From Opitutales bacterium (GTDB lineage: Bacteria; Verrucomicrobiota; Verrucomicrobiia; Opitutales; UBA2995): a stretch of 64,000 nt of DNA. This document shows positions 21,367 through 30,365 of the stretch, one piece after another. The stretch lies in contig JAJDZZ010000026.1 in NCBI GenBank assembly GCA_022824405.1, positions 1 to 64,000 on the forward strand, read 5' to 3'. Each line of letters starts with the position of its first letter. Positions within the stretch are counted from its first letter, which is position 1. A program made the position numbers and the translations under genes. The notes beneath the pieces were generated by a model. That model did not search any database. It had not been told where the DNA came from and worked only from the letters and a program-made list of their open reading frames with translations.

Positions 21367-22716
21367 ATGAGTTTGATTAGGCTGAATCTGATTATTGCCC
21401 TGCTTACCTGCCCCTTAGTGGCATCCGATCGGCCCAATGTGTTGCTCATCATCAGTGACGATCAGGCCTGGAGCGATTACTCGTTTTTGGATCATCCCCA
21501 CGTAAAGACCCCCCATATCGATAAATTGGCCCGGAATTCGGTCGTCTTTTCCCGCGGCTATGTTCCCACCGCCTTGTGCCGGCCTTCCCTGATGACCCTG
21601 GTCACGGGGCACTACGCGCACCGCCACGGTGTTACCGGCAACGACCCATCTCCAAAATACGCCGAACGGGATTCGGAACTCTACCAACAGCGCAGGCATG
21701 AACTCATATCCTACATTGATGCGTTCGATACCCTTCCCGAATTGTTGGGGGAGGTGGGATACCTCAGCCATCAGAGTGGCAAGTGGTGGGAGGGAAACTA
21801 CCAGCGCGGTGGGTTTACCCATGGAATGACCCGCGGTTTTCCCCAGCGAGGGGGGCGTCATGGGGATGACGGCCTCAAAATCGGTCGGGAGGGACTCGGG
21901 GAGTGCTTCGACTTTATCGATAGGGCCATGGTGGAAGAAAAACCCTTTTTCATGTGGTACGCGCCTTTCCTGCCTCACACCCCGCACAATCCACCTGCTC
22001 GCCTTCTGGAAAAATACGAGGGGGATCATCCCCTGACAATTGCCAAGTATTACGCCATGATTGAGTGGTTCGATGAAACCTGTGGGGATTTGATCGGCTA
22101 TCTGGAAAAAAAGAACATCCGGGATAACACCTTGATAATCTACATTGGCGACAATGGCTGGATTCAGCATCCGGAAAAACGTGGTTACGACCAGCGCTCC
22201 AAACAGACACCGTATGAGGGAGGCATTCGCCAGCCCACCCTCTATTCCTTTCCGGGAAAATTTGAACCGGCAAACCGTCCGGACCTGGTCAGCAGCATCG
22301 ACATATTTCCCACCATCATTGCGGCAACGGGCGCGGGGAATCCCTCTATTCCCACTCCGGGTCTGAACTTGATGCCGTATTTGAAGAGCGGTTCGGAGAT
22401 CCCACGGGAGGCGATTTTCGGGGAAGCCTTTGCCCACGATATTGCCGACATTGAAAAACCGGAAGCCTCCCTGCTCTTCCGGTGGTGCATTCGCGGCAGG
22501 TGGAAGCTGCTTTTAACCTACGATGGAGAGGTCAACCGGCATCAATCGACCCATCCCAGGGCGGAGAGGCGGCCCCAGTTGTTCGACCTCTTGGCCGATC
22601 CCTGGGAAAAAGTCAACCGGGCGCCCGACCGCCCGGACCTCGTGGCCGAATTGGCCCGCATGATCGAAGATTGGTACCCGCTGCAAGAACGAAAAGCTCT
22701 CACCCGGTTCGATTGA
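21367..22716 (+). CDS. Exported sulfatase with CRPSL active-site motif
   Basis: A 449-residue member of the alkaline-phosphatase-like sulfatase family, with a short signal peptide (ending LLTCPLVAS). Metal ligands lie in NVLLIISDDQAW and in YIGDNGW. The nucleophile cysteine, normally matured to formylglycine in C-x-P-S-R, is in LCRPSLMTLVTG: the arginine is replaced by leucine. Similar CRPSL sulfatases occur in marine PVC bacteria as far as I recall, so this is a subfamily trait rather than damage. Substrates of the family include sulfated marine polysaccharides. The gene converges with the enolase-like gene; the 69-bp gap holds no clear terminator. Confidence 0.9.
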   Translation: MSLIRLNLIIALLTCPLVASDRPNVLLIISDDQAWSDYSFLDHPHVKTPHIDKLARNSVVFSRGYVPTALCRPSLMTLVTGHYAHRHGVTGNDPSPKYAERDSELYQQRRHELISYIDAFDTLPELLGEVGYLSHQSGKWWEGNYQRGGFTHGMTRGFPQRGGRHGDDGLKIGREGLGECFDFIDRAMVEEKPFFMWYAPFLPHTPHNPPARLLEKYEGDHPLTIAKYYAMIEWFDETCGDLIGYLEKKNIRDNTLIIYIGDNGWIQHPEKRGYDQRSKQTPYEGGIRQPTLYSFPGKFEPANRPDLVSSIDIFPTIIAATGAGNPSIPTPGLNLMPYLKSGSEIPREAIFGEAFAHDIADIEKPEASLLFRWCIRGRWKLLLTYDGEVNRHQSTHPRAERRPQLFDLLADPWEKVNRAPDRPDLVAELARMIEDWYPLQERKALTRFD

Positions 22717-22785
22717 AGTTTTTCTCCAGCTCCGGTGAAAAATTTCGAATTGTCAATTGAGTCATAAAATATAGGGGAACCCTTA

Positions 22786-24054
22786 TTAATGAGGCCAGGG
22801 AATCATGGGAAGGGGCATTTCCTTTTCAATTTCCAAGAGCCGGTTGTATTTGGCCAGCCGTTCCGACTGGGTGATGGATCCGGCCTTGGTTTGATGGCCG
22901 GACCAACCGACGGCGAGGTCGCTGAACCAATCGTCTTCGGTCTCCCCACTTCGCACCGAGACGGTCACCATCCATCCGGCATCCCTGGCCAACTGGCAGG
23001 CTTCCAGGGCTTCGGTCAAGGTACCGATCTGATTCACCTTGAGCAAAAGGGCATTGCAGGCGTTCGATTGGATGGCATTTTGGATGCGCCGGGGATGGGT
23101 GCAGAGCAGATCGTCTCCCAAAGTCAGGGTGGTGGGGGAAAGCCGCTTGCACAATTCCGGCCAATGATCCCAATCCTCTTCGGCCAGGCCGTCTTCCAGG
23201 CTGACGATGGGGTAACGGCGCGCCCAATCCACCAACTGCTCTTTCATTTCATGGCTATTGAGGCTTTTGCCATCGAGGCGGTAGGCTCCGTCTTTGAAAA
23301 AGTGGCTTGAGGCCAGATCTGCGGCCAGGCAAACGTGAACACCCGGGGTAAGACCGGCCCGTTCGATGGCCTCAATAGCGAGTTCGAGCAACTCTTCCGC
23401 CCGATTTACAGGGGGCGCCAACCCGCCCTCATCGGCGGTCAACCAGCGGGCGTCGAACCTTTCGGCCATCAATTCGACTGCGGCGGCGTAGACGGCATGG
23501 GTAATTTCCAGGCTTTGCCGGAAACTTCCGGCGGAAGCGGGAACGACCAGCACGTCCTGAATGGCAACCTGCCGGCCCCCATGCATACCGCCGCTGAACA
23601 GGTTCAGGGTGGGCCGGGGAAAACGGGTGATCGGTTGGCCGCTCATTTCGGCAAAATACCGGTAAAGAGGCGCTCCACCCTCTAACGCGGAAGCCCTGGA
23701 GTGGGCAATGGATACGGCCAAAATGGCGTTGGCTCCCAATCGCGATTTGTCGGGGGTGCCGTCGAGGTCGATCAGAGCCCGGTCCAACTCCGCTTGCGAG
23801 GCAAAGGTCCTGCCCGACAACTTCCGGTTGATTTCCCCATTGATATGGTAAACGGCCTTGAGGCAACCGTATCCGCCGTAGCGCGACGGATCGCCATCCC
23901 TCAGTTCCACCGCTTCCGCCCTTCCGGTGGAAGCGCCGCTGGGGACCGAGGCGGAGGCGGAAGCTCCGCTCTGCAAAACACAGGTGGCCTTTACGGTGGG
24001 TCGGCCCCTGCTGTCCAGTATTTCCAGGCCTTCTATGGATCGAATGCGTGGCAT
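22786..24054 (-). CDS. Divergent enolase paralogue lacking the conserved histidine
   Basis: A 422-residue protein of the true enolase family. Retained are the SGAS mobile loop (39-42), H158, E209 (DEGG), the metal ligands D246, E287 and D314, the catalytic lysine K339 (LLLKVNQIG), R368-S369 and K390. Two positions differ from glycolytic enolase: the invariant His of SHRSGETED is V367 (SVRSGETED), and the Glu of IQEF is D167. The GGAHADN segment is GGMHGGR. These changes lie around the substrate phosphate and catalytic metal, so a different phosphorylated substrate is likely. The gene is the last of a minus-strand operon with a kinase 3 nt upstream. It could still be an enolase working in glycolysis, but the context argues against that. 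Confidence 0.85.
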   Translation of the reverse strand: MPRIRSIEGLEILDSRGRPTVKATCVLQSGASASASVPSGASTGRAEAVELRDGDPSRYGGYGCLKAVYHINGEINRKLSGRTFASQAELDRALIDLDGTPDKSRLGANAILAVSIAHSRASALEGGAPLYRYFAEMSGQPITRFPRPTLNLFSGGMHGGRQVAIQDVLVVPASAGSFRQSLEITHAVYAAAVELMAERFDARWLTADEGGLAPPVNRAEELLELAIEAIERAGLTPGVHVCLAADLASSHFFKDGAYRLDGKSLNSHEMKEQLVDWARRYPIVSLEDGLAEEDWDHWPELCKRLSPTTLTLGDDLLCTHPRRIQNAIQSNACNALLLKVNQIGTLTEALEACQLARDAGWMVTVSVRSGETEDDWFSDLAVGWSGHQTKAGSITQSERLAKYNRLLEIEKEMPLPMIPWPH

Positions 24055-24057
24055 GGT

Positions 24058-25077
24058 TTAAAGGTATTCGGTGAACTGCCTCACCAGTTCTTCTATTGAG
24101 CCGGGACAACCCTGCATCAATTCCAAAACGGTCTCACGCTGCCGACCCGCTTCCCTCGCGTTCAAATATTCGAGCGGAGATCTGCCGCGCACGCGGGCCA
24201 GCAGGCAGGCCAGGGTATGTTTTACGCAGCGGGCCTCGAATCCCTCCAACCAGGGGACTTGGCCGAGGTGAAAGCCATAAGTTATCCAGAAATTTTGGGC
24301 GGCTCGGGCAAAATCCCTTCGCCGGTCCGCCAAGTGATTGGCTTTGCTGAGCAAGTGGGTCAGGGAGAACCCGATATCGAAAGCCGGATCTCCCCAATGC
24401 ATTACTTCGTGGTCCAGAAGAATGAGATTCCCGGCCTGGAGGAGGATGTTCTTGGGACTGTAATCCCCGTGCACAACGGTATCTTCTCGCAGCAGGGTTT
24501 CAGATATCAATCCCCCCAGAAATGCCTGGGCCCCGGTTTCCCGTTCTTTGGTGTAGGCATAGTAAGGTTCGAGTCTGAGAGACTGAAAAAAGGACCTGTC
24601 GGCGAAGTCTTTTGCCGCGTCCGTCCGATCTTGCAGCGCCCTTCGGTGCAGGGTGGCCAGGAGGCGGGCGAACTGATGGACGTGATCGTGGTCCAGTTCC
24701 CCATCGAGCAGTAGGGTTTTCCAATTCCAATTCGGGCGGGGCACGGCCTGCATAGCCAGTATGTGGTTTTGCCTATCCAGAAAAACCAGCGGAACGGTAT
24801 GTTCCTTGGGCAACCACTTCTGCAGCCATTGCAAGGCCAGAGCCTCCCGGGCAATGCGAGCCGGGTCGCTGAACCAATCGACTTCTACGCGCAATTTGGG
24901 TAGGGCCTGCTTGAGCACCCAGGCCTGACCGTTGGATCGTTGCAAAAGAACCGTTCGATTGGAAACCCCTCCCGTCAGGATTTGCAGACCGGGCGCCTCT
25001 TCTTCCCCAATCCGACCCGTTTGCCGCAAGTAAGTGAGCAAGGCTGCCTCGTTTTCGATGTCCTGGCAACGGACCAT
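24058..25077 (-). CDS. APH-family small-molecule kinase
   Basis: A 339-residue kinase of the aminoglycoside phosphotransferase / choline kinase / methylthioribose kinase group. The ATP lysine is K56 (AWVLKQA) and its partner glutamate E78. The catalytic loop is VVHGDYSPKNIL (D205, N210) and the metal-binding segment LLDHEVMHWGDPAFDIG (D222, E224). HGDYSPKN and DHE resemble hydroxy-compound and MTR kinases more than antibiotic-resistance enzymes. The ATG at 25077 starts 67 nt after the RraA stop; an in-frame start at 25233 would overlap that gene by 89 bp and add an unconserved extension, so it is rejected. The stop is 3 nt before the enolase ATG. I infer that it phosphorylates the compound processed by the enolase-like protein. 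Confidence 0.83.
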   Translation of the reverse strand: MVRCQDIENEAALLTYLRQTGRIGEEEAPGLQILTGGVSNRTVLLQRSNGQAWVLKQALPKLRVEVDWFSDPARIAREALALQWLQKWLPKEHTVPLVFLDRQNHILAMQAVPRPNWNWKTLLLDGELDHDHVHQFARLLATLHRRALQDRTDAAKDFADRSFFQSLRLEPYYAYTKERETGAQAFLGGLISETLLREDTVVHGDYSPKNILLQAGNLILLDHEVMHWGDPAFDIGFSLTHLLSKANHLADRRRDFARAAQNFWITYGFHLGQVPWLEGFEARCVKHTLACLLARVRGRSPLEYLNAREAGRQRETVLELMQGCPGSIEELVRQFTEYL

Positions 25078-25144
25078 GTAATAACCGTTTCTGACTTCCG
25101 ATCGGGATGAATGCCAATCCGGGTCCGGGGGAAGGTTCAGGCGA

Positions 25145-25891
25145 TCACCACTCGCCCTCCTGGTTGAACTTGCGCCGAACTGCCTCGGCGAAATCCGCCC
25201 CTGCCCGGTTAATGCTTTCCAGGATTTCCTCAATCGATTTCCCCTGGGTGGAGCGGGCGGCTGGAATCACGGTGTTGCATTCATTCCGGTCCATAAATAC
25301 CGAGGCTTCCAGGAGTCCTTCTTCGTCCTCCGGCGGGATGGCCAGGAATCCGTGTTTGTCGGCATGGATCAATTGCCCTGGTTGAATGGTGGTGCCGAAA
25401 ACTTCCACGGCACAATTCCACCGGATCGGGCAACTGTAGGCATGTCCCACGCACAAGCCGCGGGCAAGGGCCTTGAAGCCGGCATTCTTCATTTCATCCA
25501 CGTCGCGAATACCTCCGTCGATGATCGTCCCCACGCAACCCAAAGCGCGGTGGATATTGCTGGTCACTTCTCCCCAAAATGCCCCGACCAGGTCGGGTTT
25601 GTCCAAATCCTGCACCACCACGATCTTCGGCCCGGCCACACCGGCCACGTATTTCCGAAATTCGGCCCAGGCCTCGGCCTTGTTTTTCACGTGGTCCTTA
25701 TTGGACGGTTCAAAAATCACTGTGGTGGCGTAACCGACCATGGGGCCCATTTCCGGCATATAATCGGTCGTCGGCTCCCGATTGAAACCGCCCTCGGTGC
25801 GGTCCATTCGGGTGATTTGTTCCCAACCATTGTAAATGGTCGGCGTATTCCAACGCTTGAGCTGCAGGAGGGTAGAATGTTGTAAGGGCAT
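25145..25891 (-). CDS. RraA-family aldolase/decarboxylase-like protein
   Basis: A 248-residue RraA-like protein. The hallmark segment is GTIIDGGIRD (residues 121-130), with R129 and D130 at the pyruvate/metal site, preceded by GEVTSNIHRALGCV. The later PGQLIHADKHGFLAIP matches the family's 'PGD-x-I-x-aD-x-xG' stretch. The family holds 4-hydroxy-4-methyl-2-oxoglutarate aldolases, oxaloacetate decarboxylases and the RNase E regulator RraA. This one carries an N-terminal extension (about 50 residues) compared with minimal RraA, which fits catabolic members. It lies between the DUF1501 gene (31 nt upstream) and the kinase. Retro-aldol cleavage of a 2-oxo acid is the most likely reaction; the substrate is unknown. 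Confidence 0.85.
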   Translation of the reverse strand: MPLQHSTLLQLKRWNTPTIYNGWEQITRMDRTEGGFNREPTTDYMPEMGPMVGYATTVIFEPSNKDHVKNKAEAWAEFRKYVAGVAGPKIVVVQDLDKPDLVGAFWGEVTSNIHRALGCVGTIIDGGIRDVDEMKNAGFKALARGLCVGHAYSCPIRWNCAVEVFGTTIQPGQLIHADKHGFLAIPPEDEEGLLEASVFMDRNECNTVIPAARSTQGKSIEEILESINRAGADFAEAVRRKFNQEGEW

Positions 25892-25922
25892 GAAAAGGAG
25901 TTAGTTGGCCATCGTCCCGGAT

Positions 25923-27413
25923 TCAAGCCAGCATGGCGTTTATAACCTCACCGTGGACGTGGGTGAGGCGGCGTTCGATACCGTTGTGGTAGAAAGTGAG
26001 GCGTTGGTGGTCGAGGCCCATGAGGTGTAGCAGGGTGGCATTGAAATCGTAGACCGTCCTGGGATCGACCGCCGCCTTGAAGCCAAATTCGTCGCTTTCC
26101 CCATAGCTCGTTCCCTTTTTTACCCCGGCTCCGGTCAGGAAGCAGGTAAAGGTGTCGGGGTTGTGGTCGCGCCCGGTGCCGTTGGCCTGCAAAAACGGCA
26201 TGCGGCCGAATTCGGTGCACCAGGCCACCAGGGTGTGTTCGAGCAGGCCGCGACGTTTCAGATCGTGGATGAGGGCGGCGGTTGGTTGATCCATGATTTC
26301 CGCCTGCATGGCATGGGTTTTCAGAATGTTGCTGTGGGAGTCCCAATTGGTGATCCCGTTTCCCCCCGATGGATCGCTTCCATTAAACAATTGCACCACC
26401 CGTACCCCTTTCTCGATCAATCGGCGGGCTAAAATGCAATTTTTGGCGTATTCGCGCTTGAGGTTGCTGCCGCTGTCGGTGCCGTATTCCCGGTGAATGG
26501 AGGATGGTTCTCCCGCAAGATCCATGACCTCGGGCACCGAGGTCTGCATTTTTCCCGCCAACTCGTAACTGGCGATACGGGCGGCCAGATCAGCGTCGCC
26601 GGGGTAGGATTCCAAGTGATGGGCATTCAGCCGCCTCAACAGATCGATGGAGCGTGAATCGTCCATGGCGGAAAGGTCTGACGGACGGTTCAAGTTGGCC
26701 GGAGGATTCTTGGCGCTGAAATCCGTTCCCTGGAATGCGGCGGGGAGAAATCCGCTGCCAAAATTGTTTTTGCCGGAACGGGCCAGACCACGGGGGTCGT
26801 TGATTGCCACAAAAGCGGGCATATCCGAATTCTCGGAGCCCAGGGCATAGGTCACCCAGGCTCCGAAGGAAGGAAAACCTTCCATGGTAAAACCGGTATT
26901 GAAAAAGTTTTCTCCCTGGGGGTGGGAACTGGTGTCGGTGGTCAGGGAATGAATGAAGCAGAAGTCGTCGACCTGTTCGGCCAGATTGGGGAGAAGATCG
27001 GAGACCATTTTACCGGTCTGCCCGCGGGGCCTGAACTCCCAGAAGGGTTTGGCTATATTACCGGTCGGACCCTCGAAAGTGACCTCCGGAATAGAGGGTG
27101 GTTTTTGTCCGTGATACTTGAAGAGTTCTGGTTTGTAATCGAAAGTATCCACGTGGCTGACGGCTCCGGGGCAATAAATGACCAGCACCTGCTTGGCGGT
27201 CGTGGGAAAGTGCGGGGGCCGCGGGGCATAGGGATGCTTGGGATCGATGTCAGGCCGAATAGGCGTTTTTCCACCGAAGTGCATCAAATTGTCCTCCGCC
27301 AACAACTGGCTTAAGGACAGGGCCCCCATGGCCAGACCCGTCTGACCTAAAAAATGGCGCCTGCTCAAGAGGCGGCGACCATGACAGGAGATTTTTTCCT
27401 CGGGGTTATTCAT
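25923..27413 (-). CDS. DUF1501 family protein (Tat-exported)
   Basis: A 496-residue DUF1501 protein with a twin-arginine-like leader (LLSRRHFLGQTGLAMGALSLSQLL). Alkaline-phosphatase-superfamily-like segments include VLVIYCPGAVSHVDTFDYKP near the start, TNWDSHSNILKTHAMQ, and AWCTEFGRMPFLQANGTGRDHNPDTFTCFLTGAGVKKG. The start codon overlaps the stop of the PSCyt1/DUF1553 gene (ATGA). This two-gene pair is a hallmark of Planctomycetes and Verrucomicrobia, where dozens of copies per genome accompany different catabolic genes. Export and the metal-site-like DSH and DHN motifs suggest a periplasmic hydrolase or ligand-binding protein; none has an established reaction that I know of. Confidence 0.93.
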   Translation of the reverse strand: MNNPEEKISCHGRRLLSRRHFLGQTGLAMGALSLSQLLAEDNLMHFGGKTPIRPDIDPKHPYAPRPPHFPTTAKQVLVIYCPGAVSHVDTFDYKPELFKYHGQKPPSIPEVTFEGPTGNIAKPFWEFRPRGQTGKMVSDLLPNLAEQVDDFCFIHSLTTDTSSHPQGENFFNTGFTMEGFPSFGAWVTYALGSENSDMPAFVAINDPRGLARSGKNNFGSGFLPAAFQGTDFSAKNPPANLNRPSDLSAMDDSRSIDLLRRLNAHHLESYPGDADLAARIASYELAGKMQTSVPEVMDLAGEPSSIHREYGTDSGSNLKREYAKNCILARRLIEKGVRVVQLFNGSDPSGGNGITNWDSHSNILKTHAMQAEIMDQPTAALIHDLKRRGLLEHTLVAWCTEFGRMPFLQANGTGRDHNPDTFTCFLTGAGVKKGTSYGESDEFGFKAAVDPRTVYDFNATLLHLMGLDHQRLTFYHNGIERRLTHVHGEVINAMLA

Positions 27414-30172
27414 GGGAGGAAGGCAAATTCATTGGAGTTAATCAATGAACGGGTGACCAGGTGCAAGCCGCTATCATGAGCGACTCCCAGGGAGGCATCC
27501 AGTTCAAAGTCCGTGGGTTCGCGGCCCAGTAGCAGGTCGAAGATCCGCTTTGTGGCGGCCCGGACATCCCCCGCTGTTTCCGCTTTGGCGCGCTCGGCGA
27601 TAAAACCCGCCTGTTCCATGGCGAAGGGTGAGTTCATCAAATTAAGGGCCTGTAAAGGAGTGGTGGAAATGGGCCGCTTGGCACGGATCTGCCCGCAATC
27701 GGGAAAATCGAATGCGGTAAAGATCTGGTCGTCCACCCGTCGCATCCTTTCCTGGTAGATCATGCGACGCCAGGTTTTCGGGCCGTGATTATCAACCACC
27801 CTCCACTGGGCATATGTCTTTTTTTCGTTGTGAATCCGGTAACTTGGTCCACCCAGGTTGGGATCCAGTTTTCCCGAGGCGCGCAGAATGCTGTCCCGTA
27901 TCACTTCGGCTTCCACGCGGCGAGGGGGAAAGCGCCACAAGTAAAGAGAAGAGGCATCCGCCGCCAGACCATCTTCCCGCGGGGCGCTGGATTGGCGGTA
28001 AGCATCGGTCAGCAAAATCATTCGAATGAGACCTTTGATCGACCAGGGCGCTGCTCCCGATGTTTCGGGCTGGACAAACTCCCGGGCCAGCCAGTCGAGC
28101 AATTCCGGGTGGGTGGGCGGAGCGCCGACGCTGCCAAAATCGGCTGGAGTTGCCACGATACCTCTTCCGAAGATATGGTTCCAGACGCGATTGACCAACA
28201 CGCGGGCGGTCAAGGGGTGGTTCGGATCGGTCAGCCAGTCGGCGAAGCGCATGCGCCTCTCCGCATCGGGGGAGGAGGAATCCAGGTCGAGGTTGCCATT
28301 CAGAATGACAAATCCCGCAGGGTCCACCTCATTGCGCGGGCTTTCCGGACTTCCCCGATGTAGCACACGGGTCACGGCCGGCTCGATAAACTGCCCCACA
28401 AAACTCGGCTGGACACCCTCTTCCCCGAGTTGATCGATGATAGTGTGAATGCGTTCCATCGTGCTTGAACGAGCCGAATCCTGTTCGAGCGATTGCTTGA
28501 TTTGGGTGGTGGAAGCCAGTTTCCGCCAGGATCCGTCGGAGCCGAGGGCTTCGACGCGGTAATCGGAGAAGGCGTAGGGCGTATAGGTGGCCAGATAATC
28601 GGTTTCCAAGAAATAATGCTTGTTGGAACTGATGACCATCCGATCTACCAGGCGGGGTTCGGGAAATTGGAGAATGATCCAAGGTTGCTTCTCGCTTTCC
28701 GGCGGAGAGGTCGACCGCCAAACGTTGGTGTTGAGAATCCCGTCGTTGGCGAAAAAGACCTCCCCCCGGACTTCGGTCATGGAATCGTCCGATTTCGCCA
28801 CCGTTCCCCGGGAGGACAAGGCCAGGTTTTCGGATGGGTCATCCGGACCGTAGAGCTCGATTTCCTCGATCCTGATCTTCTTGGACAGGAAGGTCAGGCG
28901 GATGGCGTTAGTGGCCGTTGACGGAAAATACAATTCTTTCCAGCCCTGCCAGTCTTCTTCCCAGGAGATCCCGTCAGCCTTGAGGGTTTGGCGCAGTTGA
29001 TGGAGAACGTGGCGGAGTTCCCCTTCCCGAATCTGGCTGGGGTCGCCTGCCTCGAGTTCCGCGTACCTGCTGCCGAACTCGACGCCCTGGAAAACGGCGG
29101 TGAGGGAATAGTAGTCCTTGATGGAAATGGGGTCGAATTTGTGGTTGTGGCAACGGGCGCAACTCACCGTCATTCCCAGCATGGATGCCCCAACCGTCTG
29201 TACGATTTCATCCAAGCGGTCGGCCCGGGCTTGGCGTATGGCGGAAGGTTCGCGCCCCACGGTTGCGGTGGGCACATGGGGCCCCGCCACCAGAAAACCG
29301 GTGGCATGCCCCACGCTCAATTGATCACCAGCCAATTGTTCCCTGATAAATTGATGGTAGGGCCTATCCTCATTCAAGGCCCGGATCACGTAATCGCGGT
29401 AGCGCCAGGCATTTTTTCGATAGAGATTGGCCTCGGACCCGTTGGTTTCAGCCCAACGGATGACATCCAGCCAATGTTGGGCCCAGCGTTCTCCGAAGTG
29501 AGGTGAAGCCAGTAATCGGTCTACCAGAGCATGGAAGGCCGCGTCCGGATCATTGGCATGGGCCAGGGCAAACGCATCGATTTCCTCGGGGGATGGAGGC
29601 AATCCGGTCAATAGAATGGAGGTTCGACGCACCAGGGAGCGGGAATCCGCCGGCGGATTGTAGGTGAGACCCCTGTCAGCCAGTTTCTCCAAAAGAAAGG
29701 CGTCGACAGGGCCGTTGGCAACGGGGTTGACGGGGATTTCCGGACGAACCACCGGCAACAAGGACCAATGGTCCGTTTCCTTTATTCCCGAATCTTCCTC
29801 CATATCCTCCGGAATCTCGGCTCCCTCCGCGATCCACTTTTCCAAGAGCAAAATCATCTCTACGGGAAGAGCCTCCTTTTCGTAGGGCATTCGGTACTCC
29901 TCATCCGACTCCCGGACCAGCTCGATTAGGTAGCTTTGTGCCGGGTCTCCGGGAATAATGGTCTCGATTCCGGACCCCCCTCCGCCGATCAGGGTGGACT
30001 TGCGGTCCACGCGGAAATCCGATTCCTGCTCCTCGGGTCCGTGGCATTCCAGGCAATTTTCCCGCAAAATGGGCTCGATATGGCGCCGGAAGTCGATGGA
30101 ATCTTCCGCCCCCGCGCCGACCCAGCCCAAAGCCAAGCTAAAAACGATGCCAATTTTCTTTCGGTCCATCAT
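27410..30172 (-). CDS. PSCyt1-DUF1549-DUF1553 protein with discoidin-like insert
   Basis: A 920-residue exported protein (signal MMDRKKIGIVFSLALGWVGAGA). A PSCyt1 cytochrome domain carries haem motif CLECH near residue 40. DUF1549 follows, with a second haem-type motif CARCHNHKFDPI near residue 340. A segment at about 425-560 (NLALSSRGTVAKSD, WIILQFPEPRLVDRMVIS) looks like an F5/8 type C (discoidin) carbohydrate-binding domain, and DUF1553 forms the C-terminal third. The combination suggests a periplasmic redox protein that binds a glycan or other surface ligand. It is the first gene of the operon, so its promoter must lie in 30173-30365, divergent from ligA. The reaction is unknown. Confidence 0.92.
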   Translation of the reverse strand: MMDRKKIGIVFSLALGWVGAGAEDSIDFRRHIEPILRENCLECHGPEEQESDFRVDRKSTLIGGGGSGIETIIPGDPAQSYLIELVRESDEEYRMPYEKEALPVEMILLLEKWIAEGAEIPEDMEEDSGIKETDHWSLLPVVRPEIPVNPVANGPVDAFLLEKLADRGLTYNPPADSRSLVRRTSILLTGLPPSPEEIDAFALAHANDPDAAFHALVDRLLASPHFGERWAQHWLDVIRWAETNGSEANLYRKNAWRYRDYVIRALNEDRPYHQFIREQLAGDQLSVGHATGFLVAGPHVPTATVGREPSAIRQARADRLDEIVQTVGASMLGMTVSCARCHNHKFDPISIKDYYSLTAVFQGVEFGSRYAELEAGDPSQIREGELRHVLHQLRQTLKADGISWEEDWQGWKELYFPSTATNAIRLTFLSKKIRIEEIELYGPDDPSENLALSSRGTVAKSDDSMTEVRGEVFFANDGILNTNVWRSTSPPESEKQPWIILQFPEPRLVDRMVISSNKHYFLETDYLATYTPYAFSDYRVEALGSDGSWRKLASTTQIKQSLEQDSARSSTMERIHTIIDQLGEEGVQPSFVGQFIEPAVTRVLHRGSPESPRNEVDPAGFVILNGNLDLDSSSPDAERRMRFADWLTDPNHPLTARVLVNRVWNHIFGRGIVATPADFGSVGAPPTHPELLDWLAREFVQPETSGAAPWSIKGLIRMILLTDAYRQSSAPREDGLAADASSLYLWRFPPRRVEAEVIRDSILRASGKLDPNLGGPSYRIHNEKKTYAQWRVVDNHGPKTWRRMIYQERMRRVDDQIFTAFDFPDCGQIRAKRPISTTPLQALNLMNSPFAMEQAGFIAERAKAETAGDVRAATKRIFDLLLGREPTDFELDASLGVAHDSGLHLVTRSLINSNEFAFLP

Positions 30173-30365
30173 AAGGAATACCAGGGGCTTATGGAATGGA
30201 TGAAACCTCAGAATTGCAAATTGTTCTATCGTGGATCCGGAGAATGGTAACCTTGTAACTGCAACTATTCACCCAAGACCGGCATCGTCAACCAGATGCT
30301 TGGCCGGAATCTTGTGGAATGGAATTGGGGGACAATTTCTGGACAATAGGAGCCGCCGAAAGAAA

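Noticed and set aside
24058-25077. Antibiotic-resistance (aminoglycoside) kinase
   Set aside because: The catalytic family is shared, but the operon context is catabolic and no resistance gene or mobile element is adjacent.
24058-25233. Longer form of the kinase gene starting at 25233
   Set aside because: It would overlap the RraA gene by 89 bp with an extension that looks like the out-of-frame reading of that gene.
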